This document shows, one piece after another, positions 59,816 to 64,000 of a stretch of DNA of 64,000 nt. The notes under the pieces were generated by a model that ran no database searches, was not told the DNA's origin, and saw only the letters and a list, made by a program, of their open reading frames with translations. Position 1 is the stretch's first letter; each line of letters starts with the position of its first letter. The position numbers and the translations under genes are program-made. This DNA is from Streptacidiphilus sp. P02-A3a (GTDB taxonomy: Bacteria; Actinomycetota; Actinomycetes; Streptomycetales; Streptomycetaceae). The stretch lies in NCBI RefSeq assembly GCF_014084105.1, contig NZ_CP048289.1, positions 4,473,922 through 4,537,921 of the forward strand, given 5' to 3'.

Positions 59816-60526
59816 ATGACGACCGAGGACATGCTGCGCCAGGCGCTGCGCGACGAGGCCGACGCCCTGGCCCCGCCGCTCTGGCCGGCCGCCCCGGTAC
59901 GCGCCGCCGCCCGCGCGCGGCTCCAGCGTCGCCGCGCACGGCGGACCGCGCTGGCGGTGGCCGCCGCACTGGCCGTCCCGGCCGCGGCCGCGCTACTGGG
60001 AACGGGAACGGGAACGGGCACGGGCACGGTCCGGACCGCGCCCGGGGCCGCCCCGGCCCGCTCCGCGCCACCGGCAACCATTTCTGACACACCGTCACCA
60101 CTACATGTACCCTCTGCTGCAAAGACAGTGACGGCAGGTCAGGACGTGTCGATCGGCCGCGGCCACTGGCTCCGACTGACGGCCGACCAGAGCTGCGAAG
60201 GGAGCGCCCAGGACCCGGCGCAGTGCAGTGCCACCGTCGGCGGCAACCAGGCGGCGGGCTCGGTCAGCCTGCGGACGTCCGGCGACAGCGGCGGCACGTT
60301 CTTCCTGCCGCTCTACACCGGGCCCGGCCGGGCGGCGCGGATGACGGTCACCGTGGCCGGGCGGACCTACCCGGCCACGGTAGTGACCCTCCCGGGCCAC
60401 CCCGGCTACGCGACCGGCTACGCCTGGGTCCCGCAGACCGACGGGCAACCGGCGGTCCCCAGCGGGGAGTCGGTCACCGTCTACGGCCCGGACGGAGCCG
60501 CACTGGCGGAACTCGCCACCGGGTGA
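59816..60526 (+). CDS. Anti-sigma-like membrane protein with an extracellular beta domain
   Basis: A 236-residue protein. The N-terminal cytoplasmic part (MTTEDMLRQALRDEADALAP) lacks a zinc motif. One membrane helix follows (ALAVAAALAVPAAAALLG), then a GTGTGTGTG spacer from hexamer repeats at 60000-60030. The extracellular domain has VTAGQDVSIGRGHWLRLTAD, QSCEGSAQDPAQCSATVGGN, GSVSLRTSGDSGGTFFLPLY. It was probably the anti-sigma partner of the broken SigE-like factor. The ectodomain is paralogous to the secreted protein at 58880. Confidence 0.75.
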   Translation: MTTEDMLRQALRDEADALAPPLWPAAPVRAAARARLQRRRARRTALAVAAALAVPAAAALLGTGTGTGTGTVRTAPGAAPARSAPPATISDTPSPLHVPSAAKTVTAGQDVSIGRGHWLRLTADQSCEGSAQDPAQCSATVGGNQAAGSVSLRTSGDSGGTFFLPLYTGPGRAARMTVTVAGRTYPATVVTLPGHPGYATGYAWVPQTDGQPAVPSGESVTVYGPDGAALAELATG

Positions 60527-60578
60527 AAACGCCGGAAGCCGAGGGACCGGCTCCACGCGGTAGTGGTTCCACGGCGGT

Positions 60579-60989
60579 TCAGCAGTGCGGGATTCCCGCG
60601 CTCGGCGGGGTGGCGCCGCCGAGGTTGACGTCGTTGTCGCTGAGGTGGCCCCAGGTGTTCCCGAGGTTCGACGTCCACACGATGTGGTCCCAGAACCCGT
60701 CCGGGTCCGGTGCGCCCTGCCCGGTGTAGTAGCAACTGACCGCCACCTGGGCGCCCTTGGGGACGGTGACGATGGGATTGTTGCTCGGCGACCACAAGGT
60801 CACGTCGGCGGTGACGTTGGTGCAGGTCGCCTGGTAGCCGTTCTTGTTGCAGGCGTAGGAGTCCGGGCGCGCGGCGGAGCCGGTCGCGGCCGACGCCGTC
60901 CCGCTCACCGCTGCCACGGATACCACGCCCGCCACGGCGCCGAACGCCGCGGCGATGGCCGCGCCCCTGATGGCCCTGGTCTTCAACAT
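60579..60989 (-). CDS. Secreted SH3-like/bacterial peptide-binding protein, unknown function
   Basis: A 136-residue exported protein. Signal peptide MLKTRAIRGAAIAAAFGAVA to GTASAA, then four cysteines (YACNKNGYQATC, VAVSCYYTG, GIPHC) and a beta-rich fold (IVTVPKGAQVAVSCYYTGQG, GFWDHIVWTSNLGNTWGHLS) that resembles secreted SH3-like proteins of Streptomyces. Monocistronic. Function unknown. Confidence 0.8.
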   Translation of the reverse strand: MLKTRAIRGAAIAAAFGAVAGVVSVAAVSGTASAATGSAARPDSYACNKNGYQATCTNVTADVTLWSPSNNPIVTVPKGAQVAVSCYYTGQGAPDPDGFWDHIVWTSNLGNTWGHLSDNDVNLGGATPPSAGIPHC

Positions 60990-61502
60990 GCCGGTCTCTC
61001 CTCGTCCACTGGTGCGGTCCCATCCCTCCGGAGACCCTCCGCCGGACCCGGTGGCATGGGCGAGTGATCACTCCGGCCGGGCCACCCTATCTTTTGACCA
61101 CGGCTCAGGACCGTCAGTAAGAACGTGTACGAAGGACAAATATTCTTCGCGTGCCCCCGGCGCCTCTCGACCGGCGGCCGCAGGCGGGGTCCCGCTGCGC
61201 CGCGATCCGGGGCTGGGCCCGCGCTGTGAGGATCCTGTGGAGGGCATGGCGGTCGCGGGGGCCCCGCGACCGCGCCATCGCCGGGCTGAGCTGGGGTGCG
61301 GCGCGGCCGCCGGGTGGCGGTGGCGGGCGGTCCGGGGATGAGGACATGCCGAACCGGCCTCGGCCCCTTGTTGCCACCCCGGATCGGGGTGTTTGATGAT
61401 GCACAGTCAAATCGGGCGCGGGGTTCCGGTTTCCGGCGCGCCGAGGGGCGTCCCGGCGCGCGATCCGCCCGCCCCACCCCCACGCACCCCTGGAGTCCAG
61501 CC
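60990..61502. other. Divergent intergenic region, 513 bases
   Basis: No gene recognised. An AT-richer pocket (61085-61150, CTATCTTTTGACCACGG, GGACAAATATTCTTCGC) probably carries the promoter of the minus-strand secreted protein, and GGGTGTTTGATGATGCACAG near 61390 the promoter of the peptidase gene. Confidence 0.45.
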
Positions 61503-62279
61503 ATGAGCATCCCCCGCACTGCGGGCAGGGCCCGCCGTACCGTGGCCCTGCTGTCCGCCCTCGGCGCCGCGGCCCTCGCCTTCCCGGTCGGGGCCTCGGC
61601 GGCCGGGTACGGGCCGCAGCGCCCGTTGACGGACCATCAGATACGGGCGCACGACTCGGACGGCGTCTGGGGCGGCTACGTCGCCCAGGGCAGCGGGTTC
61701 ACCAGTATCAGCGGCTCGTGGACGATGCCGCAGGTCACCTGCGACAGCAGCAACGACCTGTTCGCGCCGTGGGTCGGCATCGACGGATACGGGTCGCAGA
61801 CCGTCGAGCAGACCGGTGTGCAGGTCGACTGCTCCAGCGGCTCCCCGGTGCTCAGCGGCTGGTACGAGATGTACCCGGCGGCGCCGCAGTACTTCAGCGA
61901 CCCGGTCTCGGTGGGCGACTCCTTCACCGGCTCGGTGACCACCGACGGCCAGGGCAACTACACGCTGACCCTGACCGACAACACCCAGGGCTGGAGCGAG
62001 CAGACCCAGCAGTACCTGGACGCGCAGAACATCAGCGCCGAGGCCGTCATCGAGTCCCCGTCCAGCAGCTACCCCTCGTTCAGCGAACTGGACTTCACGA
62101 ACGTCACCGTCAACGGCCAGGTCTTCGACGACTTCAGCCCGCAGGCCATCGACAGCGGCGGCTACACCGAGACCGCGCTGGACAACGGCGGCTTCTCCAT
62201 CGTGCCCGGCGGCGACTCCACCCGGCACCACAACGACCGGGCGACCACCGCCCCCACCCACGGCGCGACCCGCTACTGA
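61503..62279 (+). CDS. G1-family (eqolisin-type) secreted peptidase
   Basis: A 258-residue secreted protein. The signal peptide ends near GASAAG. The domain has SGSWTMPQVTCDSSNDLFAP, WVGIDGYGSQTVEQTGVQVD and EAVIESPSSSYPSFSELDF, the layout of G1 peptidases with a Gln/Glu catalytic dyad (Gln in the VEQTG/VQ segment, Glu in VIESPS). The basic His/Arg tail (STRHHNDRATT) is an extension. These enzymes are acid-active endopeptidases in fungi; bacterial members are less studied. Confidence 0.85.
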   Translation: MSIPRTAGRARRTVALLSALGAAALAFPVGASAAGYGPQRPLTDHQIRAHDSDGVWGGYVAQGSGFTSISGSWTMPQVTCDSSNDLFAPWVGIDGYGSQTVEQTGVQVDCSSGSPVLSGWYEMYPAAPQYFSDPVSVGDSFTGSVTTDGQGNYTLTLTDNTQGWSEQTQQYLDAQNISAEAVIESPSSSYPSFSELDFTNVTVNGQVFDDFSPQAIDSGGYTETALDNGGFSIVPGGDSTRHHNDRATTAPTHGATRY

Positions 62280-62299
62280 GCAACCGCCCCGGGGCCTCC

Positions 62300-62319
62300 G
62301 CCGTCCCGCGCGGGACGGC
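62300..62319. terminator. Bidirectional terminator hairpin
   Basis: GCCGTCCCG (62300-62308) pairs with CGGGACGGC (62311-62319); outer GGGGCC/GGCCCC-like bases extend it. Between the convergent peptidase and methyltransferase genes. Confidence 0.75.
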
Positions 62320-62340
62320 AGGGGCCCGGGGGCTGGGGGG

Positions 62341-63213
62341 TCAGACCCGGTCGGCGGCGATCAGCACGTACTGGAAGGAGCCGTCCTTGTAGGAGGACAG
62401 GAACGCCTCCTCGATGCCGGTGACCAGGGCGGAGGTGGCGCGCAACTCCCAGTAGGGCAAGGTGGCCTCGGTCAGGTCGATGATGGCCCGGGGCACCAGC
62501 CGGTTGTCGGCCATGGCCCGCAGGTACTCCCGGCGGGAGTGGATGTTGCACTCGAAGTGCGCGTTGATCTGCGACACCCACTTCGAGGGCTGCCCGTAGG
62601 CCGGGTTCCAGCAGCCGGTGATGGTGACGTACCGGCCGCCGACCTCCAGGATCCGCGCGTGCTCGCCCATCAGGTCGTCCAGGTCGACGTACATGCTGGA
62701 CTCGTTGTTCCAGGAGGCCCGGGCCGAACCGGTCTCGAACGGCATGTCCAACATGTTGCGGACCCGGGCGTGGACGAACGCGGCGGCCTCGGTCTCCTCG
62801 GCGCGCCGGTTGGCGAACTCGGCCTGCTTGGCCGACAGCGTCAGCCCCTCGACCCGGCACCCGAAACGCTGATGGGCCATCATCATCGAGCCGCCGCGCC
62901 CGCATCCGGCGTCCACCAGCAGCGACTCGCGCGGGACGTGGCCCAGGTGGTCCAGCAGCAGGTCGGCCTGCGCCGACTCCAACCGGTGCAACTCCGCGAC
63001 CAGCCGCCTCTCGTGGCCACTGGCGGGACCGGCGAGCGCATCCCGGTCGACGTCGCCGATGCCGTAGTGGTGGTGGTAGAGGCCGTCGACATCGCCCAGC
63101 CGCAGGTTGACCGGGCGCGCCTCCTGGTCCCAGTAGCGGGCGATGTCGTCCTGGTAGGGCGTGGCGGGCCCGGGGATCACGGCGGTGTCGGGGGTGAAGT
63201 CGGTTGTGGTCAT
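62341..63213 (-). CDS. Geranyl diphosphate 2-C-methyltransferase
   Basis: A 290-residue SAM-dependent methyltransferase with high similarity to the streptomycete GPP 2-C-methyltransferase of 2-methylisoborneol synthesis. It methylates GPP at C2 to give 2-methyl-GPP. Landmarks: YQDDIARYWDQEARPVNLRL, GLYHHHYGIGDVDRDAL, SAM motif LLVDAGCGRGGSMMMAHQRF, and the end YKDGSFQYVLIAADRV. ATG 63213 follows AGGAG. It lies 58 bases downstream of the synthase gene, so the two form an operon. Confidence 0.95.
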   Translation of the reverse strand: MTTTDFTPDTAVIPGPATPYQDDIARYWDQEARPVNLRLGDVDGLYHHHYGIGDVDRDALAGPASGHERRLVAELHRLESAQADLLLDHLGHVPRESLLVDAGCGRGGSMMMAHQRFGCRVEGLTLSAKQAEFANRRAEETEAAAFVHARVRNMLDMPFETGSARASWNNESSMYVDLDDLMGEHARILEVGGRYVTITGCWNPAYGQPSKWVSQINAHFECNIHSRREYLRAMADNRLVPRAIIDLTEATLPYWELRATSALVTGIEEAFLSSYKDGSFQYVLIAADRV

Positions 63214-63271
63214 GGGTCGTTCCTCTCCTCGGTCAACAGGGGTGGGTCCCGCGGGCGCGGTCACCGGAAGG

Positions 63272-64000
63272 TCACCAGAAGTCGGGCAGGGTGTAGCGGT
63301 AGGTGTTGGTGCAGTGCCAGTGGTGGTTTCCGTCGACCCAGGCGGCCACGCCGCGCAGGAAGCGGAGCACCGTGGGCACCGGGTGGTCCGCCGCCGCCTG
63401 GGCCGCGGCGTCCTCGAAGCCGTGCATGAGCTCGTTGTGGACCTCGACCGCCTTCAGGTACGCCTCGCGCTCGGAGCACTCCTCGCGCTCGCCGATGACC
63501 ACCGGCAGGTTCAAGTGCCGTCCTGGACTGGCGAGTTCCTTGGTGTACGAGTACAGGTCGTTGACGATGGTGGTCGCGTTGGAGCCCAGGGCGATGACCC
63601 GCTGGACCACCGGCAGCGCGTGCAGGTCGGCGGGCAGTTCGTAGCCGTCCACGGTGTCGGTGATGGTCGGGCAGGGACGGAAGTTGTTGAACTGGCGCAT
63701 CGACAGGTATTCCCAGACCTCGGGAACGTAGTCCGTCTCCTGCCAGGCCGCCTCGGCCAGGTAGCCCAGGTGCAGCCGCGCCATGTCGTGCCGGAAGCGG
63801 TCCGCCTGGGAGGGCGAGGCCGCCTGGGCGAAGTACCGCATGGCCGAGCGGTAGGCGCGCCGGGGGGAGTCCGCCGACAGCGACGCGGCCCAGGCCGGCT
63901 GGTACTCCTGCGTGGTGTGCAGCGGATCGAGGGCGGTGTGCGCCAGCAGCAGCCGCCCGCCCAGGCCGACCGGGGAGCCGCCGTGGTCCTCGCAGTACTG
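63272..64000 (-). CDS. 2-methylisoborneol synthase (C-terminal part, runs off the window)
   Basis: The class I terpene cyclase that converts 2-methyl-GPP to 2-methylisoborneol. About 242 C-terminal residues are visible. They include YCEDHGGSPVGLGG near the edge (part of the Asp-rich region), RQFNNFRPCPTITDTVDGYE, and the Mg-binding NSE motif NDLYSYTKE. It ends WHCTNTYRYTLPDFW. The N-terminus and the upstream gene lie beyond position 64000. In Streptomyces these cyclases are reported as cargo of family 2 encapsulins, so an encapsulin gene may be next (knowledge, not visible). Confidence 0.95.
   Translation of the reverse strand, partial: QYCEDHGGSPVGLGGRLLLAHTALDPLHTTQEYQPAWAASLSADSPRRAYRSAMRYFAQAASPSQADRFRHDMARLHLGYLAEAAWQETDYVPEVWEYLSMRQFNNFRPCPTITDTVDGYELPADLHALPVVQRVIALGSNATTIVNDLYSYTKELASPGRHLNLPVVIGEREECSEREAYLKAVEVHNELMHGFEDAAAQAAADHPVPTVLRFLRGVAAWVDGNHHWHCTNTYRYTLPDFW

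Overview
The window is high-GC (roughly 70-74%) actinobacterial chromosome, almost certainly from the Streptomycetaceae (Streptomyces, Kitasatospora or Streptacidiphilus). The evidence is the GC-rich third codon positions, the many GTG starts, several XRE/DUF397 loci, secreted carbohydrate enzymes and lipoproteins, F420-type enzymes, and a 2-methylisoborneol gene pair at the right edge. It looks like an accessory region rather than conserved core: many regulators, transporters and secreted proteins, numerous truncated genes, and abundant short tandem repeats.

Layout. 0-5 kb: a minus-strand sugar-uptake operon (lipoprotein binding protein, two permeases, GH20 beta-N-acetylhexosaminidase), divergent from a secreted CBM plus GH16-like glucanase (5.4-6.9 kb). 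Two TGACC-n3-GGTCA operators lie between them. About a dozen single-base frameshifts cluster in 2.7-6.8 kb. 7-14.3 kb: regulator/target pairs (HxlR and an ABM-truncated haemoglobin; TetR and a patatin; HxlR and a QorB-like reductase; ArsR and a drug MFS exporter). 14.3-20.7 kb: a complete oligopeptide-type ABC importer operon ending in an LLM oxidoreductase. 20.9-26.7 kb: a lower-GC island of small hypothetical genes and XRE-DUF5753/DUF397 loci, of which only the first pair is intact. 27-33 kb: an MmyB-like regulator, a secreted protein, a ROK repressor fused to what looks like an exapted IS630 transposase, NTF2, MerR and VOC genes.

33.14-36.79 kb is the most unusual segment. A five-gene, lower-GC, minus-strand cassette (small CPxVY protein, DUF6879 protein, XRE regulator, radical SAM/SPASM enzyme, APH-like kinase) is bracketed by 53-bp direct repeats (49/53 identical). 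Each repeat carries the overlapping 3' ends of the convergent flanking genes, as expected for a site-specific insertion.

36.8-46 kb: quinone reductase/ArsR, transketolase, an exported PGRS-like glycine-rich protein, LysR, a lipoprotein, DUF4253, and TetR with a TetX-like monooxygenase. 46-51 kb: a repeat-rich membrane protein divergent from a ribbon-helix-helix/DUF4097/DrrAB-type operon, with repeated GTGGTGCCAC operators. 51-57.7 kb: a foreign-looking gene pair, PRC-barrel protein, MFS/LysR pair, two acetyltransferases, an F420-type oxidoreductase and a Ddn-like protein. 57.8-60.5 kb: a truncated histidine kinase and a broken sigma factor, between two genes that share a related extracellular domain. 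60.5-64 kb: secreted proteins including a G1-family peptidase, then the geranyl-PP methyltransferase and 2-methylisoborneol synthase genes running off the edge.
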